The notes beneath the pieces are model-generated. The model searched no databases, was not told the DNA's origin, and was given only the letters and a program-made list of their open reading frames with translations. A DNA stretch of 64,000 nucleotides, from NCBI RefSeq assembly GCF_003265345.1, contig NZ_QFWW01000037.1:37534-101533 (forward strand), in the 5' to 3' direction. Positions 29,641 through 37,761 of this stretch are shown here, piece by piece. Position numbers and translations under genes: made by a program. How positions within the stretch are numbered: the first letter of the stretch is position 1; each line of letters opens with the position of its first letter. Source of the stretch: Lentzea terrae (GTDB taxonomy: Bacteria; Actinomycetota; Actinomycetes; Mycobacteriales; Pseudonocardiaceae).

Positions 29641-30092
29641 CTGATGGCGACGGCCACCACGAGACCGAGCGCGACGTGCGCCGACGCGACGACGACCGAG
29701 GCGGGCGCGAAGCGGTCCGACTCGATGATCGAGCCGATGTCCAGCTTGGTCACCCACTCCAGCAGACGCACGGCGGCGACCTGCACGATGATGCCGACCA
29801 GGCCGTAGATCAGCGCGGAGAGCAGGCCCTCGTCGAGCTTGCCCACCGAGCTGGTGATGGCGATGACGACGATGAACGCCATCGAGACGAGACCGGAGGC
29901 GGTCACGATGACCGCGTTCGGGGCGCCGTTGCGGACGAGCGCGGACAGCTTGCCCGGCGTCGTCCAGTCGATCGCGTAGAAGCCGAAGACCATGAGGACG
30001 AGACCGACGACGGCGTACAGCGCGATCGCGCCGATGTTCCGACCCAGGGTCGCGCCGAAGCCAGGATCCAACGCGAGCAGCGTGGTCGTCAT
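29637..30092 (-). CDS. DUF350 membrane protein (YjfL-like)
   Basis: 151 residues with four membrane helices. It has the DUF350 hallmarks: GLVLMVFGFYAIDWTTPG, a second related half with VGKLDEGLLSALIYGLVG, and internal symmetry of two two-helix repeats. In Enterobacteria yjfL lies beside yjfC (glutathionylspermidine-synthase-like) and yjfM, the same trio as here. AAAGGGA precedes the ATG. The stop codon overlaps the convergent gene's stop (CTAG). Confidence 0.85.
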   Translation of the reverse strand: MTTTLLALDPGFGATLGRNIGAIALYAVVGLVLMVFGFYAIDWTTPGKLSALVRNGAPNAVIVTASGLVSMAFIVVIAITSSVGKLDEGLLSALIYGLVGIIVQVAAVRLLEWVTKLDIGSIIESDRFAPASVVVASAHVALGLVVAVAIS

Positions 30093-30113
30093 GTGCTGTT
30101 CCCTTTCCGAGTC

Positions 30114-31277
30114 TTACTCAACAATTCGATGCGGCACGAACGCCGCGCCATCGTCGGTCACCAGACCGACCGTTTCGCGGATGCCGAGGCCTGCCGACGT
30201 GTCGCCGACGACCCAGGCGCCCAATGCGGGGCGGTAGCCGTCGAAGTCCGGAAGCGGATCGAACAGCTGGTAGACGAAACCTTCTTTGCCGTACACGCCA
30301 CCGGTCTGCGTTTCGTAGCCAGGAGCGACGATCTGGATGTTCGACCCCTCGCGGCCGAGCAGCGGCTTGCGCACGTACTCGGTGAGCATGCCGGGGTCGT
30401 TCAGGTAGGCCGGGAGCAGGTTGGGGTGGCCCGGGTACATCTCCCAAAGGATCGCGAGCAGCGCCTTGTTGGAGAGCAGCATCTTCCACAGCGGCTCGAT
30501 CCACAGGGTGCCGGGCAGCGACTCGACGGCGTGGCGGCCGAACTGCTCCTCGACCACCCACTCCCACGGGTAGAGCTTGAACGCCGTGTTCATCGGGGCC
30601 TCTTCGAGGTCGACGAACCGGTTGAGCAGGCTGTCCCAGCCGATGTCCTCCATCGCGATGCCCACCGTGTTGAGGCCGGCCTCTGCGGCCGTCTCCTGCA
30701 GGCAGGCGGCGGTGAGGTGGTCCTCGCCGGACGGGTCGGCGCCCGACCAGCTGAAGTGCAGCTCACCGGAGGGCAGCTTGGCGCCGATCTCGGTCCAGCG
30801 TTCGACCAGGCGCTCGTGCAGCGAGTTCCACTGGTCGTCGTCCGGGAAGGCGTCGGTCTTCCAGTACCACTGGATGTACGCGGCCTCGAGCAGTGACGTG
30901 GGCGTGTCCGCGTTGTACTCGAGCAGCTTGGCCGGGCCGGACCCGTCGTAGCGCAGGTCGAAGCGGCCGTAGACGTGCGGGTCGCGGCGGCGCCACGACT
31001 CGGCGATGTGCGGCCAGACCCACTCGGGGATGCCGAAGTCCCGGTAGCGCTCGGTGAGCACCACGTTGTCGACCGCGTCGAGGCACATGGAGTGGAGCAG
31101 TTCGACGTCGGCCTCGAGCGACAGGATCTCGCTCATCTCGAACACGTAGTGCACCGACTCGTCCCAGTAGGGGCGGTCGGCGCCGTCCGCGTACTTCGCG
31201 GGCAGGCCGAAGACCAACCCCTGGTCCGAGACCGTGCGCTGCCAGTTCGGACGCGGTTGCGAGGTTTCACGACGCAA
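30114..31277 (-). CDS. Glutathionylspermidine-synthase-like ATP-grasp amidoligase (YjfC-like)
   Basis: 387-residue stand-alone Gsp-synthetase domain without the amidase domain of bifunctional Gsp. Family landmarks are the FDLRYDGSGPAKLLEYNADT substrate loop, FDPLPDFDGYRPALGAWVVG, and the nucleotide-binding RKPLLGREGSNIQIV. Such stand-alone ligases are predicted to join an amine or amino acid to a peptide or protein carboxylate. The TTG start at 31277 follows GGAGG. It begins 5 nt after the Gly-tailed gene's stop, so the two are co-translated. Confidence 0.87.
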   Translation of the reverse strand: MRRETSQPRPNWQRTVSDQGLVFGLPAKYADGADRPYWDESVHYVFEMSEILSLEADVELLHSMCLDAVDNVVLTERYRDFGIPEWVWPHIAESWRRRDPHVYGRFDLRYDGSGPAKLLEYNADTPTSLLEAAYIQWYWKTDAFPDDDQWNSLHERLVERWTEIGAKLPSGELHFSWSGADPSGEDHLTAACLQETAAEAGLNTVGIAMEDIGWDSLLNRFVDLEEAPMNTAFKLYPWEWVVEEQFGRHAVESLPGTLWIEPLWKMLLSNKALLAILWEMYPGHPNLLPAYLNDPGMLTEYVRKPLLGREGSNIQIVAPGYETQTGGVYGKEGFVYQLFDPLPDFDGYRPALGAWVVGDTSAGLGIRETVGLVTDDGAAFVPHRIVE

Positions 31278-31282
31278 CTGGG

Positions 31283-31924
31283 TCAGCCTCCGCTGCTGGA
31301 GGAGCCGCTGCTGACGCCGAACCCGCCGCGCTGGATGGACGTGCCCGACTTCGTGGCGACGTTCGCGCCCTTGGGGAGCGTGTAGCTGCCGCCGGTGACC
31401 TTCTGCCCGACCGCGCCCGTCCCACCGTAGTTGTATCGGTACGAGCTGCCACCGATGTAGATGAAGCCACCGCTGCTGTACCCGCCGTGGCTGCGGTAGT
31501 AGCTGTCGGAGCAGTAGTCGTCATCGACGATGACGTTGTTCTGATCCGTGCACTGCGCCGTGACGTTCTTCGGGCTGGCGGCCGCGTACCAGATCGCGAC
31601 CAGCGCCACGACGCCCACGGTGACACCGCCACCGATGAGCAGGCGCTTGCGCGTCTTGCGGCGCTTCTCGAACGCGGCGGACTCGGCGGCGAACCGCTCC
31701 TGCTGCGCCTTCAGGGCGGCGGCACGAGCACGCTGCTCGGCGACCGACGGCTGGCGCGGCTGGGTCACGCCGGCCTGCTGCTGGCGCATCTTGCCCTTGA
31801 CGGGCCGTTGCTGCGCCGGCGGCTGCGGCCCTGGCTGCGGTACCGGCACCTGCGGCGGCAGCTGCTGGTACGGCTGTTGTGGCTGGCCGGGCTGGCCAGG
31901 TCCTGGCACGTTGTTGTCAGTCAT
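31283..31924 (-). CDS. Membrane-anchored protein with Gly-Ser-rich C-terminus (DUF1190-like)
   Basis: 213 residues. The N-terminus is a Pro/Gln-rich disordered region (about 1-45), then a charged helix (QRARAAALKAQQERFAAES), a basic KRRKTRKR stop-transfer, one membrane helix (about 92-112), and an exported C-terminus with two cysteines flanking DQNNVIVDDDY. It ends RGGFGVSSGSSSSGG. The overall layout and RGGFG recall YjfM/DUF1190. The tail ending in Gly-Gly is a plausible substrate for the adjacent amidoligase. GGGAG precedes the ATG. Confidence 0.7.
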   Translation of the reverse strand: MTDNNVPGPGQPGQPQQPYQQLPPQVPVPQPGPQPPAQQRPVKGKMRQQQAGVTQPRQPSVAEQRARAAALKAQQERFAAESAAFEKRRKTRKRLLIGGGVTVGVVALVAIWYAAASPKNVTAQCTDQNNVIVDDDYCSDSYYRSHGGYSSGGFIYIGGSSYRYNYGGTGAVGQKVTGGSYTLPKGANVATKSGTSIQRGGFGVSSGSSSSGG

Positions 31925-32047
31925 CACCACTCCCGCGGGCAAGGTACCGAGCGATGCGGCCGAACGATGGCCGATTGAGTGACGAGTGTCCTAATAGCAA
32001 CACTCCACCCAACCCGGCGAACAGCCGTCTCACACAGCACGGGCATC

Positions 32048-33139
32048 ATGGATGAGATGTCTCCGAGCGCCGGTTGGTTGAGTCGATCAGGTCACATCCG
32101 CGACACGCGGCTTGTGATGGTCGGTGCTTTCCTGGGCGCGCTCGTGTTGTTGATGTTGTCCGCGTTCACGTCCGTGCTGGCAGGCGGCCCGCTGAGCACC
32201 AAACGCGAACTGGTGAACGCGGCCTACCAGGCCAACACCGGCGAGTGCCTGAACTGGGAGCGCAAGGACCTCTCGGACGCGCAGAAGGTCGACTGCGGTG
32301 CCGCCCACCGCTTCGAGGTGACCGGTACCGCCGACATCACGGCCGCGTACCCGAAGGAAGCGCCGTTCCCGAACGCGGAAGCCTGGGAGAAGATCGCCGC
32401 CGAGCACTGCGCTTCCGCCGCGAAGACGTACATGTCCGACAAGCTCGACCCGGAGGGCAAGTACGGCGTCAGCACGCTGAACCCGGACGAGAAGCGCTGG
32501 ACCGACGGCTACCGCCAGATCCGCTGCGGCCTGCAGGTCACCGCGCCCTCGGGAGCAGCCCTGCCGTCGTTCGGCAGCGCCAAGACCCAGGACCAGTCGA
32601 ACGTCTACGACCCCGCCGTGTGCCTCGCGCTGGCCGAGGGCAACACGGTCGGCGACCCGGTGGAGTGCGCCCAGCCGCACGCGTTCGAGATCGTCGGCGT
32701 CGTCCAGCACCCGGAGGGCGAGTTCATGCCGGTGGAGAAGCAGGACTCCACCATGTCCGAGAAGTGCGCGGCCATCGCCGCGGAGTACACCGGCGGCGCC
32801 GACCTGAAGGCCAAGGGCCTGCTGGTCACCTGGGACACCCGCTCGGACAAGAGCTGGGCCGTCGGCTCCCGCAAGGCCAACTGCAAGATCGGCGCCGTCC
32901 CCCAGGGCAACAACCTGGTGGCGTGGCAGGGCAGCGTCCGCAACCCCAACGGCGCCCCGCTGACCACCGCGAACCCGCCGCAGACCACCTCGGTCAGGGC
33001 CCAGGACGAGCCCACCGGCGCCCCGCTGCACTCCGAGTCCGGCAAGCCCCCCTCGGAGTCGGGCAAGCCCTCGGACTCGGGCAAGCCGGACAAGCCGTCG
33101 TCCTCTTCCTCGCCCACGACGACCACCGAGAACCGATGA
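32048..33139 (+). CDS. Septum-formation family membrane protein
   Basis: 363 residues, Rv3835-like. One N-terminal membrane helix (about 24-44) is followed by two tandem extracytoplasmic domains, each with Cys pairs and an A-H-x-F-E core (CGAAHRFEVTG and CAQPHAFEIVG), the septum_form pattern. The C-terminal 50 residues are a disordered tail of repeated SGKP and Ser/Thr/Pro. Function in the family is inferred from association with division. Its stop overlaps the zincin gene start (ATGA). Confidence 0.8.
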   Translation: MDEMSPSAGWLSRSGHIRDTRLVMVGAFLGALVLLMLSAFTSVLAGGPLSTKRELVNAAYQANTGECLNWERKDLSDAQKVDCGAAHRFEVTGTADITAAYPKEAPFPNAEAWEKIAAEHCASAAKTYMSDKLDPEGKYGVSTLNPDEKRWTDGYRQIRCGLQVTAPSGAALPSFGSAKTQDQSNVYDPAVCLALAEGNTVGDPVECAQPHAFEIVGVVQHPEGEFMPVEKQDSTMSEKCAAIAAEYTGGADLKAKGLLVTWDTRSDKSWAVGSRKANCKIGAVPQGNNLVAWQGSVRNPNGAPLTTANPPQTTSVRAQDEPTGAPLHSESGKPPSESGKPSDSGKPDKPSSSSSPTTTTENR

Positions 33140-33486
33140 CCGTCGAGATGACCAGGGCTCGCTTCGACGAGCTGGTCGAGGAGGCCCTGGACCTGGTCCC
33201 GCCGGAGTTCACGCACGCGATGAACAACGTGGTGGTGCTGGTCGAGGACCGCAACCCCGACGAGCCGTCACTGCTCGGGCTGTACCAGGGGATCGCGCTG
33301 ACCGAGCGCAACACGGACTACGGCGGCGCGCTGCCCGATCACATCTTCATCTACCGCGAGGCGATCCTCGACGTCTGCGACTCGGAGGACGACGTCGTGG
33401 AGGAAGTGATCATCACCGTGGTGCACGAGATCGCCCACCACTTCGGGGTGGACGACGCCCGGCTGCACGAGCTGGGCTGGGGTTAG
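33136..33486 (+). CDS. Zincin-like metallopeptidase (PF06262 family)
   Basis: 116-residue minimal zincin with the motif VVHEIAHHFG (HExxH) near residue 95 and a downstream acidic Asp-Asp-Ala segment supplying the third ligand region. It corresponds to Rv3836, next to the septum-formation gene as in mycobacteria. It is cytoplasmic, with no signal peptide. The 4-nt overlap with the upstream gene implies coupled production. Confidence 0.88.
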   Translation: MTVEMTRARFDELVEEALDLVPPEFTHAMNNVVVLVEDRNPDEPSLLGLYQGIALTERNTDYGGALPDHIFIYREAILDVCDSEDDVVEEVIITVVHEIAHHFGVDDARLHELGWG

Positions 33487-33502
33487 CTGACATCTTGTAC
33501 GG

Positions 33503-34414
33503 GTGTCAACGAACCGCCGCCCGCTGTCCGCACGCCGACTCGGCTTGCGCACGCCCATCCGACAACGCCCTCGCCGACAGGTGAACTGGCAAACCGCGAC
33601 ATCCTTGGTCACCGCCGCCACCGCAGCAGGAGCCCTGATCTTCACCGGGTTGTCCCTGAGCGCGACCCGTGCTCAGGTCGCTCTGGCCGAACAGGGCCAG
33701 GTCACCGACCGGTACACGAAGGCCGTGGAACAGCTGAGCAAATCCGGTGCCGAGCACCTGCACAGTCGAATCGGCGCCATCTACGCGCTCGAACGACTGG
33801 CCGGCGACTCGCACCGCGACCAGCCGACCGTGATCAATCTGCTGTCCGCATTCGTACGCACGGCCACGCCGCCCGTCCAGCCTCACTACCAGCCGGCGGC
33901 GCGCACGTGCGGCACAGCCACTCCTGCTGATGTGCAGGCGGCCCTCACCGTCCTGGGTCGGCGGGATCCGTCGTTCGACAGCGGAGCGCGCATCGATCTC
34001 CGGGGGTCGTGCCTACCGGAAGCAGACCTCACCGGCGCCAAGTTCGCGGATGCGGATCTGACCGGGGCTTCCTTGGCAGGGGCGGAGCTGAAGAACGCCG
34101 ACTTCAAGAACGCGAGGCTCCACTACACCGACCTCAACACCGCGTCATTGCTCCACACGGACCTCACGGCGGCAAGCCTCGAGATGACGAGGCTGACCGA
34201 CACCTGGGCCGTCGGCGTGAACCTCAGCGGCGCGCGGGTCACCAACTCCGACGCAACCGGAGCGATGATGCCGGGGGCTGATCTCACCGGCACCGACCTG
34301 ACCATGTCGAAACTGGTGGCCACGAACATCGTCAACGCGCGTCACGACGATCGGACAGTCCTCGAAGGCGTCATCGTCAGCGAGTTCACGCTGGGTGTGT
34401 GGTGGGTCGGCTAG
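33503..34414 (+). CDS. Membrane-anchored pentapeptide-repeat protein
   Basis: 303 residues: a basic N-terminus, one membrane helix (about 32-52), a helical linker with YTKAVEQLSKSGAEHLHSRIGAIYALERLA (a segment commonly seen before pentapeptide repeats), then about 22 pentapeptide repeats of the A(D/N)LXX type from about residue 165 to 285, forming a right-handed beta-helix. Function is unknown. Its stop overlaps the convergent phosphatase stop (CTAG). Confidence 0.85.
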   Translation: MSTNRRPLSARRLGLRTPIRQRPRRQVNWQTATSLVTAATAAGALIFTGLSLSATRAQVALAEQGQVTDRYTKAVEQLSKSGAEHLHSRIGAIYALERLAGDSHRDQPTVINLLSAFVRTATPPVQPHYQPAARTCGTATPADVQAALTVLGRRDPSFDSGARIDLRGSCLPEADLTGAKFADADLTGASLAGAELKNADFKNARLHYTDLNTASLLHTDLTAASLEMTRLTDTWAVGVNLSGARVTNSDATGAMMPGADLTGTDLTMSKLVATNIVNARHDDRTVLEGVIVSEFTLGVWWVG

Positions 34415-35004
34415 ACCTCGACGCCGGCCCACGACCGGCAGACCCAGCCGTCGCCCTTGGTCTCCAGCACCACGACACCGGTGTTCGGCAGCAGGTTCTC
34501 CGCCAGCTCCACCGGCACGTTGTCCGCCAGCGCCAGCGCGCCCATGCGTCCCGCGCCGCCGTGCGTCACGACCATGACCGTGCCGTCCTGCCGGATCGAC
34601 TCGATGGCGCCCAGGAAGCGGTCCAGCACCTGCTGCCCGGTCTCGCCACCGCCGGGGAAGGCAACGTCCAGCGCGCCCTCGGCCCACTTGATCACGGTTT
34701 CCAGGTAGGTCTGGTAGGCCTCGGTGTCGTTGCGGCCCTCCAGGGAGCCGACCTGGATCTCGTGGATGCCTTCGAGGATCTGCACTGGCAGGCCGAGGCG
34801 GTCAGCGGTCGGGGCAGCGGTTTGCTGGGCGCGCAGGCCGATGCTCGCGTAGACGGCGGCGATGTCCTCGCCGACCAGCACGTCGGACAGTTCGCGGGCC
34901 TGTTTCTGGCCTAGCTCGGTGAGCGGGGGACCTGGCATGGCCGTGTCCAGCTTGCGTTCGATGTTCGACGCCGTCTCGCCGTGCCTGACCAGCAGCAACC
35001 TCAC
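34411..35004 (-). CDS. Histidine phosphatase family protein
   Basis: 197-residue branch-2 phosphoglycerate-mutase-like phosphatase. The catalytic RHG is in LLVRHGETASN (His at about residue 8), with a second His in VVTHGGAGRMG. It is the Rv3837c equivalent. The GTG start overlaps the pheA stop (GTGA), so expression is coupled to phenylalanine synthesis. The substrate is unknown. Confidence 0.9.
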   Translation of the reverse strand: MRLLLVRHGETASNIERKLDTAMPGPPLTELGQKQARELSDVLVGEDIAAVYASIGLRAQQTAAPTADRLGLPVQILEGIHEIQVGSLEGRNDTEAYQTYLETVIKWAEGALDVAFPGGGETGQQVLDRFLGAIESIRQDGTVMVVTHGGAGRMGALALADNVPVELAENLLPNTGVVVLETKGDGWVCRSWAGVEV

Positions 35005-35891
35005 CCGCGCTCGCCCTTTCTGACAGCATCGACCCAGGCGGCGGCTGCGGCGAACTCGTCGTTGTGAGCCGTGACCGGCTCGTGGTCGGCCTTCGGGAAG
35101 GACCCGAGGAACCGGATCTCGCGCGAGTGTCGGTGCAGCGCGGCCAGCGCGTCACCGATCCTCGGTTCTGCGATGTGCCCCTCGACGTCGATGTAGAAGC
35201 GGTACTCCCCCAGTTTGCCCTTCGTGGGGCGCGATTCGAGGCCGGTGAGATTGATGCCACGCAAGGCCAGCTCGGTGAGCAACTCGGACAGCACGCCCAC
35301 GCGGTTCGGGGTGGTCACGACGACGCTGGTGCGGTCTGCTCCGGTCGGCTCAGGCAGTGCGCCCGGTCGGCGCAGCAGCAGGAACCGCGTGCGCGCGTCG
35401 GCCACGTCCAGGACGTCCGTGGCGTACTCGTCCAGCTTGTAGTGGTTCACGGCGACGGGCGCGGTCACGGCGGCGTCGAACTCGCCCCGCTCCACGGCGG
35501 CAGCGGCAGCCGCGGTCGACGAAGTGGCGATCGAGGTGACACCGGGCAAAGAAGCGGCGATCCACTCACGGACCTGAGCCAGTGCGTGCGGGTGCGAGGC
35601 GATCGTCTTGATCTCCTCCGTCCCAGGCCGCACCAGAACGCTGAACCGGACGTCCAGCACGGTCTCGGCAACGGCGACCAACGGCTCGTCGCGGATCAGG
35701 ACGTCCAGCGTGGCCGGCACCGCGCCCTCGACGGAGTTCTCGATCGGCACGCACGCGAACTCGACCGAGCCGTCGCGCACGGCGGCGACGGCGAGCGGGA
35801 TGGTCTCGAACGGGACCAGTTCACCGTCGAAGCGGAGCGCTGCCTGCTCGGTGAACGTGCCCTGTGGTCCGAAGTACGCAATGCGCGGCAT
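35001..35891 (-). CDS. pheA: Prephenate dehydratase
   Basis: 296-residue monofunctional enzyme converting prephenate to phenylpyruvate. The catalytic domain has GPQGTFTEQAA, the IENSVEGAVP loop and the TRF motif in ARTRFLLL. A C-terminal ACT domain (about 195-275) has GVLSELLTELALRGINLTGL and ESRPTK for phenylalanine feedback binding. The ATG has TAGGCT 6 nt upstream (leaderless). Confidence 0.95.
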   Translation of the reverse strand: MPRIAYFGPQGTFTEQAALRFDGELVPFETIPLAVAAVRDGSVEFACVPIENSVEGAVPATLDVLIRDEPLVAVAETVLDVRFSVLVRPGTEEIKTIASHPHALAQVREWIAASLPGVTSIATSSTAAAAAAVERGEFDAAVTAPVAVNHYKLDEYATDVLDVADARTRFLLLRRPGALPEPTGADRTSVVVTTPNRVGVLSELLTELALRGINLTGLESRPTKGKLGEYRFYIDVEGHIAEPRIGDALAALHRHSREIRFLGSFPKADHEPVTAHNDEFAAAAAWVDAVRKGERG

Positions 35892-35978
35892 CGCGTCAGC
35901 CTAGAGGCGCAAATCACGGCTGTGTCAGCGGCCAAACCTGGGTTCCGTCAGGACCGTTCGAACTGGAATGCTTGGGGC

Positions 35979-36545
35979 GTGCCCGCTCTAGCGCCAGAAC
36001 TCGTGTTGTGCGCGGTCGACGAACCGATGGCGAACGCTTGGCTCGCCGTCGCGGACGGACGCACCGGAGTGCGGGTGCATCGCGGGTCCGTGCTGGACAT
36101 CCAGGCGCAGGCCATCGTCAGTCCCGCCAACTCGCAGGGCTGGATGCGCGGCGGCATCGACGCCGTCTACGCCACGGCGTTCCCACAGGTCGAGAACAAC
36201 GTCCGCAGTGCGGTACTCGCGCTGCACGGCGGTGAGCTCCCCGTGGGTGAGGCGCAGATCGTGGCGACCGGCGAGACCGAGCCGGCGTGGCTCATCAGCG
36301 CGCCGACCATGAGCAGGCCCGGTGAGCGGCTGCCGATCGACACCGTGCACCCGTACCTGGCGGCGCGGGCGGTGCTGCGGCTCTGGCTCGAAGGACGTCT
36401 CGACGACGGCACGCCAGTGCGCGACGCCGTCCGCACCATCGCGATGCCGGGGCTCGGCACCGGGGTGGGAGGCGTCGCGCCGTCCACGTGCGCGCATCAG
36501 GTCGCGGCCGCGTGGGACGAGGCGTTCAACCAGCTCCACGTCTAG
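35979..36545 (+). CDS. Macro-domain protein (ADP-ribose/phosphoesterase type)
   Basis: 188-residue single macro domain. The ligand loops AIVSPANSQGWMRGGIDAVY and the diphosphate loop TIAMPGLGTGVGG are visible. It may remove or bind ADP-ribose or related phosphates. The GTG start is the first usable in-frame codon; there is no clear ribosome site. It is followed by a dense cluster of DnaA-box-like sites. Confidence 0.83.
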   Translation: MPALAPELVLCAVDEPMANAWLAVADGRTGVRVHRGSVLDIQAQAIVSPANSQGWMRGGIDAVYATAFPQVENNVRSAVLALHGGELPVGEAQIVATGETEPAWLISAPTMSRPGERLPIDTVHPYLAARAVLRLWLEGRLDDGTPVRDAVRTIAMPGLGTGVGGVAPSTCAHQVAAAWDEAFNQLHV

Positions 36546-36546
36546 C

Positions 36547-36590
36547 TTGTGCACAACCCTGTGGACAGAGTTGTGGACACCTGTGGACTA
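36547..36590. promoter_or_regulatory. Cluster of four DnaA-box-like 9-mers
   Basis: On the + strand TTGTGCACA lies at 36547-36555. On the - strand CTGTCCACA (36560-36568), GTGTCCACA (36572-36580) and TAGTCCACA (36582-36590) follow at 12- and 10-bp spacing. The actinobacterial DnaA consensus is TTGTCCACA. The cluster lies between two convergent genes, so it is not a promoter. Confidence 0.6.
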
Positions 36591-37082
36591 CTGCCGAGGC
36601 GCGACCCATCGTTCCAGGTCCAGCTCATCTGTGATGGGGATGCCGAAATCCCCAACCGCGGGGATCTCGGGCTTGAGCTTGCGGGCTTCGCGCACGGCGT
36701 CCGGTCTCAACGCCGACAGCTTGAACCCGCGCCGCTGGTAGAAGCGGATCGCGTCGAGGTTGTCGTTCGTGGTCGTCAGCCGCACCCGAGTACAGCCGAG
36801 GGTGCGCGCCTGGCGGACCGCGGCGTCGACCAGCGCGGTGCCGACGCCGCGGCCCCGCCGCAGCGCGTCGATCGTGACGATCTCCAGCTGGTGGTTCGCC
36901 ACCGCGTAGGTCAGCAGACCCAGCACTTGCCCCTGCTTCTCCACGAGGAAGCCCGGCAGACTGGCTGGGAAGAACACCTCGCCGTGCGCGACGGCCGTGT
37001 GTGCTCCCCATAGCTCGAGTACCAATCGGGCGACAACTATGCGATCCGCTTCCTCGACCGGTCGTACCGAGCCTTCTGCCAT
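36588..37082 (-). CDS. GNAT-family N-acetyltransferase
   Basis: 164-residue acetyltransferase with the acetyl-CoA loop RRGRGVGTALVDAAV (R/Q-x-x-G-x-G/A) and a C-terminal FYQRRGFKLS. The substrate is unknown. It is convergent with the macro-domain gene; its stop codon lies inside the last DnaA-like box. Confidence 0.88.
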   Translation of the reverse strand: MAEGSVRPVEEADRIVVARLVLELWGAHTAVAHGEVFFPASLPGFLVEKQGQVLGLLTYAVANHQLEIVTIDALRRGRGVGTALVDAAVRQARTLGCTRVRLTTTNDNLDAIRFYQRRGFKLSALRPDAVREARKLKPEIPAVGDFGIPITDELDLERWVAPRQ

Positions 37083-37143
37083 GACAAGAACTGTGCCAAT
37101 ACGAGGCGTACTCAGGAACAGCCATTCGACGTACGGTGGATTC

Positions 37144-37761
37144 GTGCCAGTGCGAGTTTTGTTGGTCGACGACCACGAAGTGGTGCGCAGAGGGCTGCGC
37201 GAGATGCTGGACGACGAGGCCGACATCTCGGTCATCGCCGAAGCGGGGTCCGTGGACGAGGCGGTGACGCGGGCGCAAAAGACGCCGCCCGATGTGGCCG
37301 TCGTGGACGTTCAGCTGCCCGACGGCAGTGGTGTGGACCTGTGCCGGTCGTTGCGCGATCTCGGCATCCGTTGCCTCGTGCTGACCGCGTTCGACGACGA
37401 GGAGGCGTTGGTCGGGGCCATCATGGCCGGTGCGTCCGGCTATCTGCTCAAGCAGGTTCGCGGTCAGGACGTCGTCACCGCGGTGCGCGAAGTCGCGGCT
37501 GGACGGTCCCTTCTGGACCCCGCCACCACAAGCCGGGTACTCGAACGGATGCGCAATCCGGCCCCGGTCGGCCTCACCGATCAGGAACAGCGCGTGCTGG
37601 AGCTCATCGGTGAGGGCCTGACAAACCGCCAAATCGGTGAACGGCTCTTCCTCGCGGAGAAGACGGTGAAGAACTACGTGACGTCCGTACTCGCCAAACT
37701 CGGCATGGAACGGCGCACGCAAGCCGCCGCCTGGGTGGCTAAACGGGGACGGACCAGGTGA
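37144..37761 (+). CDS. NarL/DevR-type response regulator
   Basis: 205 residues: receiver domain with the acidic pocket VDDHE and phospho-acceptor Asp at about 55 (VVDVQLPDG), then Thr/Lys switch residues, and a C-terminal LuxR helix-turn-helix (LTDQEQRVLELIGEGLTNRQIG...). The GTG start has TACGGT 6 nt upstream. Its 3' end overlaps the convergent histidine-kinase gene by 23 nt. It probably pairs with that kinase. Confidence 0.92.
   Translation: MPVRVLLVDDHEVVRRGLREMLDDEADISVIAEAGSVDEAVTRAQKTPPDVAVVDVQLPDGSGVDLCRSLRDLGIRCLVLTAFDDEEALVGAIMAGASGYLLKQVRGQDVVTAVREVAAGRSLLDPATTSRVLERMRNPAPVGLTDQEQRVLELIGEGLTNRQIGERLFLAEKTVKNYVTSVLAKLGMERRTQAAAWVAKRGRTR

Noticed and set aside
29637-34414. CTAG overlaps of converging stop codons (29637-29640 and 34411-34414)
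   Set aside because: Simple consequence of tight packing; noted only for coordinates.
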